Shown here piece after piece: positions 1 to 8,232 of a stretch of 31,223 nucleotides of DNA. Each line of letters starts with the position of its first letter. Position 1 is the first letter of the stretch. Below the pieces are notes generated by a model. The model was not told the DNA's origin. It was given only the letters and a program-made list of their open reading frames with translations, and ran no database searches. This stretch comes from CAYUTA01 sp964447605 (GTDB taxonomy: Bacteria > Bacillota > Clostridia > Christensenellales > CAG-138). The stretch covers positions 1-31,223 of the forward strand of contig CAYUTA010000031.1 in the NCBI GenBank assembly GCA_964447605.1. The letters are read 5' to 3'. Position numbers and translations under genes: made by a program.

Positions 1-1
1 C

Positions 2-865
2 TTCATGGCCGACGTCATCGGCATCCGCGACGACATGTACATCGGCAAGGGCAACACCTACATGCACGAAGTGGTCGACGCCGTGAAGCAGGGTCATGAG
101 GACAACGTGCTCGAGCAGAAGCCCACGCTGGTCAACCTCCAGTGCGACATCGACCATCCCACCCAGTGCATGGCCGATATGCTGCACATCATTCATGAAT
201 TCGGCGGCATCGAGAACCTGCAGGGCAAAAAGATCGCCATGACGTGGGCCTATTCGCCCAGCTACGGCAAACCCCTGTCCGTTCCGCAGGGCGTGATCGG
301 CCTGATGACCCGCTTCGGCATGGACGTGACCCTCGCGCATCCCGAGGGATACGAGGTCATGGACGAGGTCGCCGAGGTGGCCAGGAAGCAGTCCGCGGAA
401 AACGGCGGCTCGTTCACCATCACCAACGACATGAAGGAAGCGTTCAAGGACGCGGATATCGTGTATCCCAAGAGCTGGGCGCCGTTCAGGGCCATGGAGG
501 AGCGCACCGGGCTGTATGGCAACGGCGACATGGACGGCATCAAGGCGCTGGAAAAGCGGCTGCTGGCCCAGAACGCGGAGCATAAGGACTGGGAATGCAC
601 CGAAGAGATGATGCGGCTGACCAGGGACGGCAAAGCGCTGTATCTGCACTGCCTCCCCGCCGATATCACCGGCGTTTCCTGCGAGGCGGGCGAGGTGGCC
701 GCCACCGTGTTCGACCGCTACCGCGATCCGCTGTACAAGGAAGCCTCCTTCAAGCCGTACATCATTGCGGCCATGATCTTCCTTGCCAAGGTCAAGGACC
801 CCGCCAGGATGCTCAAGCAGCTTGAAAAAGCGGGCAGGAAGCGCCATGATGGCATAGAGAAATAA
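2..865 (+). CDS. ygeW: YgeW-type knotted carbamoyltransferase (5' partial)
   Basis: This is the C-terminal part of a carbamoyltransferase of the ornithine/aspartate transcarbamylase superfamily. The reading frame is open to the left edge, so the gene begins outside the window; about 287 residues are present of roughly 395 expected for YgeW. The stretch NLQCDIDHPTQ, the segment AMTWAYSPSYGKPLSVPQG and the HCLPADITGVSC motif are characteristic of the YgeW 'knotted' subfamily rather than of OTCase or ATCase. HCLP is the carbamoyl-phosphate/amino-acid loop of the superfamily. YgeW proteins occur in purine and allantoin breakdown clusters of anaerobes, but their true substrate is unsettled; the left-hand neighbours that would test that role are not visible. 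The gene runs towards the convergent malic enzyme gene and is followed by a strong hairpin. Family assignment is confident; substrate is not. Confidence 0.9.
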   Translation, partial: FMADVIGIRDDMYIGKGNTYMHEVVDAVKQGHEDNVLEQKPTLVNLQCDIDHPTQCMADMLHIIHEFGGIENLQGKKIAMTWAYSPSYGKPLSVPQGVIGLMTRFGMDVTLAHPEGYEVMDEVAEVARKQSAENGGSFTITNDMKEAFKDADIVYPKSWAPFRAMEERTGLYGNGDMDGIKALEKRLLAQNAEHKDWECTEEMMRLTRDGKALYLHCLPADITGVSCEAGEVAATVFDRYRDPLYKEASFKPYIIAAMIFLAKVKDPARMLKQLEKAGRKRHDGIEK

Positions 866-1074
866 AATAGCTCCATGAAGTTTAGAGAAGAGGGAAAGCG
901 GCGGATTGCTCCGCCGCTTTCGCCTGTCAAAAAGTCCATGGGAGGGTTCGGAGGGCTGCAGCCCTCCGGAGGTTCGTTCCGGCTCCGCCTGATTTGCCGG
1001 TGGAACGGATCGCCCGGTTCGGGCGGTTTCCCTGTGCTTCTTGCCGAACGATAGCCCGCAGGGCTTTCGACCGG
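866..1074. other. Convergent intergenic region with two hairpins
   Basis: This interval separates the converging ygeW and malic enzyme genes. It contains the 11-bp-stem hairpin at 895-920 and an almost perfect 20-nt palindrome at 949-968 (GGAGGGCTGCAGCCCTCC core). Between them lies TGTCAAAAAGTCC, a motif that recurs in other intergenic regions of this window. I see no gene here; it looks like a degenerate dispersed repeat that may also terminate transcription from both sides. Confidence 0.5.
895..920 (+). terminator. Hairpin after ygeW, duplicated elsewhere in the window
   Basis: An 11-bp perfect stem (AAAGCGGCGGA paired with TCCGCCGCTTT) closes a TTGC loop 29 nt after the ygeW stop codon. 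The 3' arm ends in three T residues but no long T tract follows, so termination may be weak. A near-identical hairpin with the same loop sits at 29708-29731, about 29 kb away. Confidence 0.5.
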
Positions 1075-2250
1075 CTAAATCCGCGCTACGCCGCTCCTTC
1101 CGGCAGCCTCCGCGACCGCGGCTGCAACCGCCTTGCCCACGCGCGGATCGAACGCCTTGGGAATGATGTAATCCGCCGAAAGCTCCTCGTCGGAAATCAG
1201 CGCCGCAAGCGCGTATGCCGCCGCAATCTTCATTTCATCGTTGATGTCGCTTGCGCGCACGTCGAACGTGCCGCGGAAAATGCCCGGGAACGCCAAAACG
1301 TTATTGATCTGGTTGGGAAAATCGCTGCGGCCCGTGGCCACGACCGCCGCGCCGCCAGCCTTTGCCTCGTCGGGAAAGATTTCCGGCGTGGGGTTTGCGC
1401 AGGCAAAGATGACCGGGTCGGCCGCCATAGTTTTCACCATCCCGGTGGTCACCATGCCCGGCGCGGATACGCCGATAAACACGTCCGCGCCAACGAGCAC
1501 GTCGGCCAGACCGCCCGCCTTCTTCTGCCGGTTGGTTATCTGCGCCATCTCGTCCTTAATCGGGTTCATGCCCTCCGTGCGCCCCGCATAGATCGCGCCC
1601 TTGCGGTCGCAGAGGATCACGTTTTCAAATCCGTCGGAGAAAAGCAGTCTGGTGATGGAAATCGCCGCCGCGCCCGCGCCGTTGATTACGATTTTAACGT
1701 CCTCCTTCTTCTTGCCCACCACCTTGAGCGCGTTGGTCAGTCCGGCAAGCGTGATGACCGCCGTGCCATGCTGGTCGTCGTGGAAGATCGGGATATCGCA
1801 TTTCTCCTTGAGCTTTTTTTCAATCTCAAAGCAGCGCGGCGCGGCGATGTCCTCTAAATTCACGCCGCCGAAGCTGCCGCTGATAAGATAGATGGTTTTG
1901 ACGATTTCATCCACATCCTTGGACTTGATGCACATGGGGAACGCGTCCACATCGCCAAAGCTTTTGAACAGCACGCACTTGCCCTCCATGACCGGCATGC
2001 CCGCCTCCGGCCCGATGTCGCCAAGGCCGAGCACGGCTGTACCGTCGGTGACGACAAGGCACATGTTCCAGCGACGCGTCAGGTCATAGGACCTGTCGAC
2101 GTCCTTTTGTATTTCAAGGCACGGCTGCGCCACGCCCGGCGTATACGCCAGCGACAGGTCTTCCTTTGTTTCAACGGGCACCGTTGCGATGACCTCGATC
2201 TTGCCTTTCCACTCCTCGTGTTTTTTCAGCGATTCCTTTGCGTAATCCAT
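1075..2250 (-). CDS. NAD(P)-dependent malic enzyme (oxaloacetate-decarboxylating)
   Basis: This cytoplasmic enzyme converts malate to pyruvate and CO2 while reducing NAD(P)+. The 391-residue length is that of the short bacterial malic enzymes without a phosphotransacetylase tail. Visible family motifs are AYTPGVAQPC (catalytic Tyr), VTDGTAVLGLGDIGPEAGMP, the EGKCVLFK lysine region, FHDDQHGTAV (metal-binding acidic residues) and the Rossmann segment INGAGAAAISI. An in-frame ATG at 2262 is also possible, but it lies inside the purine-rich AAAGGATGGAG that makes a good ribosome binding site for the ATG at 2250, so I prefer 2250. It is the last gene of the minus-strand iol-linked run, 72-84 nt after the LarA-like racemase, and probably links C4 acids to pyruvate. 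Function is confident. Confidence 0.93.
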   Translation of the reverse strand: MDYAKESLKKHEEWKGKIEVIATVPVETKEDLSLAYTPGVAQPCLEIQKDVDRSYDLTRRWNMCLVVTDGTAVLGLGDIGPEAGMPVMEGKCVLFKSFGDVDAFPMCIKSKDVDEIVKTIYLISGSFGGVNLEDIAAPRCFEIEKKLKEKCDIPIFHDDQHGTAVITLAGLTNALKVVGKKKEDVKIVINGAGAAAISITRLLFSDGFENVILCDRKGAIYAGRTEGMNPIKDEMAQITNRQKKAGGLADVLVGADVFIGVSAPGMVTTGMVKTMAADPVIFACANPTPEIFPDEAKAGGAAVVATGRSDFPNQINNVLAFPGIFRGTFDVRASDINDEMKIAAAYALAALISDEELSADYIIPKAFDPRVGKAVAAAVAEAAGRSGVARI

Positions 2251-2334
2251 CAACGTCTCCATCCTTTCGTGTTTTGCTGATACGAAATCATCTCCGGGGC
2301 GGCGTGCGGCCGGCCGCCGGATGCATCGCTCATC

Positions 2335-3591
2335 TTACGTCTTTTCCACAGCCAGCGGCAGTGTGGAGCCGCCGTAGGGCATCACCAGCACGCGCGCAGC
2401 CGGTCCGCAGTTTGCCAGCGCCGCGTCGAACGCAGCCTGTACGTTCCCAAACGGCGTGAGGAAGATTCTTTGTACAAACTCCGGCGCAAGCTCGGAGACC
2501 AGGTAGATATCCGCCTGCTTCAGCACCATCGCAATGGCCGCCGCCTTGTGCCCGCCAAGCTGGAAGTCCTGTTCAATGCGCGCTATCATGCTTTGCGCAT
2601 CGGGCGCGGTTGTCATCCATTCCTCAAACACACGCTCGCCCAGCCCCTCCCGGCAGGAACCCACCAGTACGATCACGCCGCCTTCCTTCACGGCGTGCGC
2701 AGCATTATCGAGCGCCTTTTGCGTCTGATACAGGTTCAAATCCTTGGGCGCGCCGCCCTGGGAAACCACCACAATGTCCGCGCGCGATGGAATACGCTTG
2801 CCGTACAGGCCGTCGAGGAACGCGCAGCCCGCGCGGTGCGCCTGCGTCACGTCGCCTGCAACAGCGTAAACGATATCTTTGCGCTCGTCAAGCACGACGT
2901 TGAGGAGGAAGTCCACGCCGACCATCGCCGCGGCCTCCTCGATGTCCTCGCGCACCGGATTGCCCGCAAGCCTGCCCGCGCACGCAGCGCTTTCCACCAT
3001 CCGGCTATGGTTGCTCTGAATGGCCGCACGCGTGGATACCCCCGGCATGATCGCCTTCGCGCCGCCGGAATAGCCCGCAAAATAGTGGTACTCGATGTTG
3101 CCGAGGCAGATGCGCCGGTCCGCCCCGGCCACCGCCCGCACGATATCCACCGGCGTACCCCGGCGTGTCACACCGACAGGCACGCAGTCGGCCGTGTCGC
3201 CGTCGATGCAGCAAATCTCAGAAAATGCACGCGCGCCCGCCAGCTTTTTCTGCTCCTGCGGCGTATGCTTTCTGTGGCTGCCCAGCGCGAACACGAGCGT
3301 GATATCCTCCGCGCGCACGCCCGCGGCGTACAGCTCGTCGAGCAGCGCGGGCATAACCAGATGCGTCGGCATGGGGCGCGTAACGTCGCTAGTCACGATG
3401 GCGACGCGCTCGCCCGGACGCACGATTTCTTTAAGCCGCGGCGTCCCAATGGGTTCGCGCAGCGCGCGCAGCACCTCCGCCTCGCCGGTCAGCCCGGCCG
3501 CAAGCGCGTTTGGCAGCAGCACGCCGTCTAAATTTTCATCCGGCACTGTCAGCTCCTGCACGCCCGCGCCGAAGCCCAGTTTCAGCCTCAT
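2335..3591 (-). CDS. LarA-family nickel-dependent hydroxyacid racemase/epimerase
   Basis: The 418-residue product belongs to the lactate racemase (LarA, DUF2088 plus C-terminal domain) superfamily, whose members use a nickel pincer nucleotide to racemise or epimerise 2-hydroxyacids. Active-site landmarks are all visible: TSDVTRP near residues 68-73, HRKHT with His106 and His109, EYHYFAGYSGGAKAIMPG with His169 and the expected cofactor-bound Lys179, and NH with His195. The start codon overlaps the stop of the upstream phosphoglycerate kinase gene (ATGA), so the two are translationally coupled. Known family substrates include lactate, malate, 2-hydroxyglutarate and a sugar acid, so the substrate cannot be read from sequence. 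The following malic enzyme makes D/L-malate a reasonable guess. Cofactor genes larB, larC and larE are not in the window. Confidence 0.85.
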   Translation of the reverse strand: MRLKLGFGAGVQELTVPDENLDGVLLPNALAAGLTGEAEVLRALREPIGTPRLKEIVRPGERVAIVTSDVTRPMPTHLVMPALLDELYAAGVRAEDITLVFALGSHRKHTPQEQKKLAGARAFSEICCIDGDTADCVPVGVTRRGTPVDIVRAVAGADRRICLGNIEYHYFAGYSGGAKAIMPGVSTRAAIQSNHSRMVESAACAGRLAGNPVREDIEEAAAMVGVDFLLNVVLDERKDIVYAVAGDVTQAHRAGCAFLDGLYGKRIPSRADIVVVSQGGAPKDLNLYQTQKALDNAAHAVKEGGVIVLVGSCREGLGERVFEEWMTTAPDAQSMIARIEQDFQLGGHKAAAIAMVLKQADIYLVSELAPEFVQRIFLTPFGNVQAAFDAALANCGPAARVLVMPYGGSTLPLAVEKT

Positions 3592-4859
3592 ACGTCCGCC
3601 CCCCGTTCCGCCGGGAAGGTCTTTGCCGCATGCCGCAGCGCCCTGACCACAGGCAGCTCCTCACCCGTTAAAAAGCGGATCAGCGCGCCGCCGCCCGTGC
3701 AGATATAGGACATTCTCCCGGTCAGGCCGTATTTTTCCGTGGCCGTGATGCTGTCGCCCCCGCCGACCACCGTATACGCCTGTGTATCGCCCAAAGCGGC
3801 CCAGACCGTTTTTGTGCCGAGCTCCGTCTCCGGCTGCTCAAACACGCCCATCGGGCCGTTGACAAACACCGTTTTGGCCGCAAGAATCACCCCGGCATAC
3901 GCCGCCGCGGTTTCCGCACCGATATCCAGCACGCCCGCGTCCGCAGGAATCGCCGCAGCGGCGGCCTCCGCGCGCATGCCGCCGTCAAGATACGCCACAT
4001 CCTCCGGAAGCATGATTTTATCGCCGTAGCGCGCGAGCACCGGCCGAGCCTTTTCAATATACTCGGCACAGTTCGCGCGGACGATGAAGTCCATGCTCGC
4101 GTCGCCGATCCGCACGCCCTTTGCCGCGAGCAGGATGTTGGCCACCAGGCCGCCGGTCAGCACGCGGTCGGCCGTTCCGCCGCCAAGCACGGTTTCCATC
4201 ATCAAGAACGCGTCGGAAACCTTTGCCCCGCCAAGGACGAACACGCACGGGCGTTTCGGCGCTTCCATCACGCCGGAGATCACGCAGAATTCCTTTTCAA
4301 ACAGCCGCCCCATCGCGCTTGGCAGCACCTGCTCAAAGCCGCACAGGCTCGGCTGGTCGCGGTGCGCGGCGGCAAACGCGTCGCACACATACAGGTCCGC
4401 CAGCGGCGCGAGCTTTGCGACCACCTCGGTCCGCGCCTGCTGCTCGTGGCTTAATCGCAGCTTCATTTCAAACAGCGTCTGCTCCTCGGAGCAAAAGCGC
4501 ACGTTATCCAGCAGAAGCACCTCGCCGCCGCGCAGCGCGCGGATTTGCGCGCGCGCCGCGGGACCGCACACATCGTCAATGAACTGCACCTCGCGCTCCA
4601 ATCGTTGCGAAAGCACCTTTGCATGCGGCGCGGTGGTATAAAAGTTCTTATACTCGATATCCGAACCCTGGTGCGCCAGCAGCACCACGCGCGCGCCCCG
4701 GTCGGAAAGCTCCCGCACCGTCGGCACGCAGGCCTTGATGCGGTTGATGCTTTTGAGCGTACCGGCTGACCGGTCCACCGGCTGATTGATGTCCACGCGG
4801 CACAGCACGGTCTTGCCGGCAACGTCAAATGCGTCAAGCGTATGGATGCCAAATCGCAT
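3588..4859 (-). CDS. pgk: Archaeal-type phosphoglycerate kinase
   Basis: This 423-residue protein is a phosphoglycerate kinase homologue, normally interconverting 1,3-bisphosphoglycerate plus ADP and 3-phosphoglycerate plus ATP. RVDINQPVD, LLLDNVRF (Arg121), DAFAAAHR (Arg167), GGAKVSD (210-216) and the nucleotide-site GGGDS are present. The LLAHQG, PHAKVLS and DDVCGPAAR segments look like archaeal PGK, not the usual clostridial enzyme. The position after HQG, which is Arg in HLGRP/HQGRP and helps bind the 3-phosphoglycerate phosphate, is Ser66 here, so substrate binding may be changed. The gene starts 30 nt after the type II GAPDH gene, behind AGGGAGGAG, and overlaps the racemase gene by 4 nt. 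It is likely a dedicated partner of the adjacent GAPDH, with the housekeeping PGK encoded elsewhere (inference). Confidence 0.88.
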   Translation of the reverse strand: MRFGIHTLDAFDVAGKTVLCRVDINQPVDRSAGTLKSINRIKACVPTVRELSDRGARVVLLAHQGSDIEYKNFYTTAPHAKVLSQRLEREVQFIDDVCGPAARAQIRALRGGEVLLLDNVRFCSEEQTLFEMKLRLSHEQQARTEVVAKLAPLADLYVCDAFAAAHRDQPSLCGFEQVLPSAMGRLFEKEFCVISGVMEAPKRPCVFVLGGAKVSDAFLMMETVLGGGTADRVLTGGLVANILLAAKGVRIGDASMDFIVRANCAEYIEKARPVLARYGDKIMLPEDVAYLDGGMRAEAAAAAIPADAGVLDIGAETAAAYAGVILAAKTVFVNGPMGVFEQPETELGTKTVWAALGDTQAYTVVGGGDSITATEKYGLTGRMSYICTGGGALIRFLTGEELPVVRALRHAAKTFPAERGADV

Positions 4860-4889
4860 AGTTCTCCTCCCTTTGCGGCGCCGCGGCTT

Positions 4890-5921
4890 TTATTTAAATC
4901 GTCCGATGCCCAGATACCGGTTGGTCTCCGCGGTGCCCGCCTCGCAGGTTTGCTGCATGCAGCAGGCCGCGCGGACGGCGTCCATCGTCTCGGGTATGGT
5001 CACGCTCTCCTGCGGGATATTGATGGCGTACATGATGTCGTCGCCGCTTTCCACGATGCTGTCCTCCCACAGGCCGATTTCGTACATATCGCCGCGGGGA
5101 TTGCCCAGATCGCGCGCATACTTGAACAAACTCGCGTTGCCGAGAAACCCTTCCGCTATGCGTACCACACGGATGCGCGGATGCGCCTCAAACGCCTCAA
5201 GCGCCATCTCCTTTGTGATCTTCCGCCTGCCGTGCGCCAGCACCGTGATGATGTGCCCGTGGGTCACGGGCGTGTGCACGAGGATGCCCGTTGCCTCCAC
5301 GTGCGGCATGATGGTCATCAGGTCCACCGCCTGGTGGCTGGGCGCCTTATCAATTTGCAGCGCGTTGGTCAGGCCGCGGTGATAGTCGCCCGGGTCGGCC
5401 ACGCGGCGGACGATGGTAATGGCCACGCGCTCAACGCCGTATCTGCGGTCAAGACAGTCCACGGAGCGGATCAGGCCCGTGGTGTTGCAGCTCGTCAGCT
5501 TCAGGTAATCCTTGCCCACGCCGGTTTCATAGTTGGCATAGCCGTGAAAGAACACATCCGCCACGGAGTTCTTCTCGCCGCCCTGGAACACGGCCTTGAC
5601 CCCCGCCTGCTCATACAGCGCCTTGTTCTTTGCGCCCACGCCGCCCGGGCTGCTGTCGAGCATGACGTCCACCTTACCGATCAGATCGGCAAAATTACCC
5701 GCGACGGGAATGCCCAGCGCGTCGAATTGCCCCCGGTCCGCGCCGTCGACTAAATACAGGTCGTACGGCATGCCCTTCTCCTTCAGCGCACGGATGGCCA
5801 GCGTCGGCGCAAGATCCGCCACGCCGACAAGCTCCATGTCGCCCTGCAGCGCCACGCCGTCCGCCAGCCGCTGCCCAATCGTGCCGTAACCCGCCACGCC
5901 AACCTTGATCTTCTTACTCAT
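4890..5921 (-). CDS. Type II (archaeal-type) glyceraldehyde-3-phosphate dehydrogenase
   Basis: The 343-residue product matches the type II phosphorylating GAPDH family, found mainly in archaea, which oxidises glyceraldehyde 3-phosphate to 1,3-bisphosphoglycerate with NAD(P)+. Evidence includes the N-terminal Rossmann motif VAGYGTIGQR (residues 9-18), FQGGEK (112-117), the active-site SCNTTGL with catalytic Cys145, VVRR-like phosphate-site arginines at 172-173, the HGH pair at 221-223 and the YAINIPQESVTIPE segment. Where archaeal enzymes usually show GPxN, this protein has GLTN at 183-186. It lies between the second iolG-like gene and the archaeal-type PGK gene in one minus-strand run, with a GGGAGAG ribosome binding site. 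Conventional clostridial GapA is unrelated at the sequence level, so this looks like an acquired, pathway-dedicated pair. Confidence 0.92.
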   Translation of the reverse strand: MSKKIKVGVAGYGTIGQRLADGVALQGDMELVGVADLAPTLAIRALKEKGMPYDLYLVDGADRGQFDALGIPVAGNFADLIGKVDVMLDSSPGGVGAKNKALYEQAGVKAVFQGGEKNSVADVFFHGYANYETGVGKDYLKLTSCNTTGLIRSVDCLDRRYGVERVAITIVRRVADPGDYHRGLTNALQIDKAPSHQAVDLMTIMPHVEATGILVHTPVTHGHIITVLAHGRRKITKEMALEAFEAHPRIRVVRIAEGFLGNASLFKYARDLGNPRGDMYEIGLWEDSIVESGDDIMYAINIPQESVTIPETMDAVRAACCMQQTCEAGTAETNRYLGIGRFK

Positions 5922-5955
5922 ACACTTTCTCTCCCAGCTTATAAATTCTGATGAC

Positions 5956-6972
5956 TTACAATTTTACAATGGTCTCCTCGTCCACGGCCTTTTTGGCCGC
6001 CAGCGCCCATTGCACGGCCTTGTAGCCGTCCGTCAGGCCCACGACCGGCGGCTTGCCCTCCGCTATCGCGTCGACAAAGCTCTGCATCTCGGCGGTAAAC
6101 GTCGGCTCCCAGTATTCGTAGAACCACTGCACCGTGGATTGGTGAACGCCGCCCTTGTCCATGCACAGCAGGCGGTCGTTGGTCGGCGTAACGCATACGC
6201 GCAGGCAACCCTCCGTGCCAAACACCTCCGTCTCGACATGGTAGCCGTACGAGCAGTTGCGCGTGGTCTCAAACCAGCCCATCGCGCCGTTTCCAAACCG
6301 GCACAGGATGCCGCAGTTGTCGATATCGTTGACCGCCGCAAGCCCCTCGTAGGCATACACCCCGCCCAGGCCGTAAACGCTCGTCGCGTCACTGCCTAAA
6401 AACCAGCGCGCCGCGTCGTAATCATGCGTGAGCATATCGAACACCAGGCCGCCCGACGTGGGCGAGAATTGGATGATAAACTCCGCCATGCTCGCGGGAT
6501 CGCGGTTGATCATCTTGATGAGCACGGGCTTGCCGATATAGCCCTCGTCCAGCTTTTTCTTCATGGCCAGATAGGATTTGTCGAACCGCCGGTTGTAGCC
6601 CACCTGAAACACGCCGATGCCGCTTGCCTCCACGGCCTTTCTGATGCGGTCGATCTCGTCAAGCGTCATGCCGAGCGGCTTTTCGATATAGACGTTCTTC
6701 ACCCCCAGTTCTGCGGCGGCAACCGCCAGCTCGCAGTGCGACTGCGAGTTGGTGGCGATCACCACGCCGTCCAGCTCCTGGTTTTTGAACATGTCGCGGT
6801 AGTCGGGGTAGCAAAAGCGCGGGCGCATCTCCACGGAAACCGCCTCAAGTTCCCCGGGCGCCACGCTGCAAATGGCGGCCAGCTCCGCGTTGGGGATGTT
6901 GTAATGGATATTTGCGGCATGGTTGCGGCCCAGCCGGCCGAGGCCCACGATGCCAAGTTGAATTTTTCTCAT
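5956..6972 (-). CDS. Gfo/Idh/MocA dehydrogenase, second inositol 2-dehydrogenase-like
   Basis: A 338-residue NAD(P)-dependent oxidoreductase of the Gfo/Idh/MocA family. The N-terminal GLGRLG dinucleotide-binding motif (10-15), EKPLG (catalytic-site Lys98) and FDMLTHDYD (Asp179, His183) match inositol dehydrogenases. The ATG at 6972 is chosen because AAAGGAG lies just upstream; an earlier in-frame ATG at 6990 would place that ribosome binding site inside the coding region. It sits 47 nt downstream of a clear iolG and is a diverged paralogue, both proteins ending in VKL. A second dehydrogenase in iol loci often acts on another isomer, such as scyllo- or D-chiro-inositol, or works with the first to epimerise inositols. 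The isomer used here is unknown. Family confident, substrate inferred. Confidence 0.85.
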   Translation of the reverse strand: MRKIQLGIVGLGRLGRNHAANIHYNIPNAELAAICSVAPGELEAVSVEMRPRFCYPDYRDMFKNQELDGVVIATNSQSHCELAVAAAELGVKNVYIEKPLGMTLDEIDRIRKAVEASGIGVFQVGYNRRFDKSYLAMKKKLDEGYIGKPVLIKMINRDPASMAEFIIQFSPTSGGLVFDMLTHDYDAARWFLGSDATSVYGLGGVYAYEGLAAVNDIDNCGILCRFGNGAMGWFETTRNCSYGYHVETEVFGTEGCLRVCVTPTNDRLLCMDKGGVHQSTVQWFYEYWEPTFTAEMQSFVDAIAEGKPPVVGLTDGYKAVQWALAAKKAVDEETIVKL

Positions 6973-7019
6973 GTTCTCTCCTTTCAGCAATCCGCCTGCG
7001 TTCCTTCCCGCCGCCGTGC

Positions 7020-8021
7020 TTACAGCTTCACCGGCATGCCGGTTTCCAGCGATTTTTTGGCCGCCAGCGCAATGAGCACGGGCTTGAGTCCGTCGGTCGC
7101 GTCCACCAGCGTGGGTTTGTCCTCCAATACGGCCGTGACAAAACCGTTCATCTCCTCGATAAACGCGTCGTTGTAGCGTTCGAGGAAGAAGTACAGCGGT
7201 TTCTCACGGATCACGCCCTCCTCGTTGTAGAGCGTGGTCAGGTTCGGCGTCTCGTTTTCCGCGGTGATGCAGCCCCTGGAGCCAAACACCTCCACACGCT
7301 GGTCGTAGCCGTACACGGCCTTGCGGGAGTTGTTGATCACGCCGATTGCGCCGTTTGCAAACTTGAGCGTGACAATGGCCGTGTCCACGTCGCCCGCCTC
7401 GCCGATCGCCGGGTCGACGAGCACCACGCCGTTTGAATACACCTCCGTGACCTCGCTGCCGGAGAGGTAGCGCACCATGTCGAAGTCGTGGATCATCATG
7501 TCGAGGAAGATGCCGCCCGATACCTTGACATAGGCAACCGGCGGCGGCGCGGGATCGCGGGAGGTCACCATCACGATTTGCGCCTCGCCGATGCCGCCGG
7601 CGGCAACCGTATCGTGCACCTTTTTAAAGTTGCGGTCAAACCGGCGGTTGAAGCCCACCTGGAACTTTACGCCCTGCTGCGCCACGGCGTCGATCACCTT
7701 TTTGATTCGGTCAAGATCAAAATCAATGGGTTTTTCACAAAACACATGCTTATTGGCCATCACCGCGTCATAGGCGATGATGGAATGCGTGTCCGTAGAC
7801 GAGCAAACGAGAACCGCGTCGATCTCCGGGTCCGCGACCAGTTCCTTATAATCGCCGTATACCCGCGGAATGTTCCATTGCTTTGCAAGCGCCTTCGCGC
7901 TGTCCGCCACCACATCGGAAACCGCCAGGACGGTTGCGTTTGGGATGCGGGACATGATGTTTGATACGTGCAGCCTGCCAATGCGTCCGGCGCCGACTAC
8001 GCCAATGTTTAAGGTTTTCAT
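7020..8021 (-). CDS. iolG: Inositol 2-dehydrogenase
   Basis: The 333-residue protein closely resembles IolG, which oxidises myo-inositol at C2 to scyllo-inosose with NAD+, the first step of inositol catabolism. It has GAGRIG (10-15), CEKPID (Lys97), SRDPAPPP, and FLDMMIHDFD with Asp174 and His178 at the catalytic positions. Length is typical of bacterial IolG. The start at 8021 follows AAAGGA at a suitable distance. It lies in the minus-strand run between iolD (211 nt upstream, with repeat-like intergenic sequence) and the second dehydrogenase. The iolB, iolD, iolE and iolI neighbours strongly support the inositol role. Confidence 0.92.
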   Translation of the reverse strand: MKTLNIGVVGAGRIGRLHVSNIMSRIPNATVLAVSDVVADSAKALAKQWNIPRVYGDYKELVADPEIDAVLVCSSTDTHSIIAYDAVMANKHVFCEKPIDFDLDRIKKVIDAVAQQGVKFQVGFNRRFDRNFKKVHDTVAAGGIGEAQIVMVTSRDPAPPPVAYVKVSGGIFLDMMIHDFDMVRYLSGSEVTEVYSNGVVLVDPAIGEAGDVDTAIVTLKFANGAIGVINNSRKAVYGYDQRVEVFGSRGCITAENETPNLTTLYNEEGVIREKPLYFFLERYNDAFIEEMNGFVTAVLEDKPTLVDATDGLKPVLIALAAKKSLETGMPVKL

Positions 8022-8232
8022 GTTGCGCTTCCTTTCTACTGCTTTTATTCAAGATTTCTTTCTGTCTGTAGCCCGGCACGCGTTCGGAGGCGCCGCCTCC
8101 GCCCCCCCGCCAAAGGACGGCCTCCCTCTGGAAACCCATTTGTCCGGCAAGGACCTAAAGTCGGAATTCCCAAGGGTGACTGCCTTTGGTCGGGGCGCAG
8201 GGACAGAGCCCCTGCAAAAGCGTTGTCCCGCC
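8022..8232. repeat. Repeat-like, hairpin-rich gap between iolD and iolG
   Basis: This 211-nt gap interrupts the minus-strand iol run. It contains a 7-bp perfect hairpin (CGGAGGC/GCCTCCG, 8085-8101), a C-rich run and a looser GGGGC...GCCCC hairpin near 8193-8214. There is no plausible gene. The composition resembles the other degenerate intergenic repeats of the window. If transcribed within the operon it could affect mRNA processing between iolD and iolG. Confidence 0.4.
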
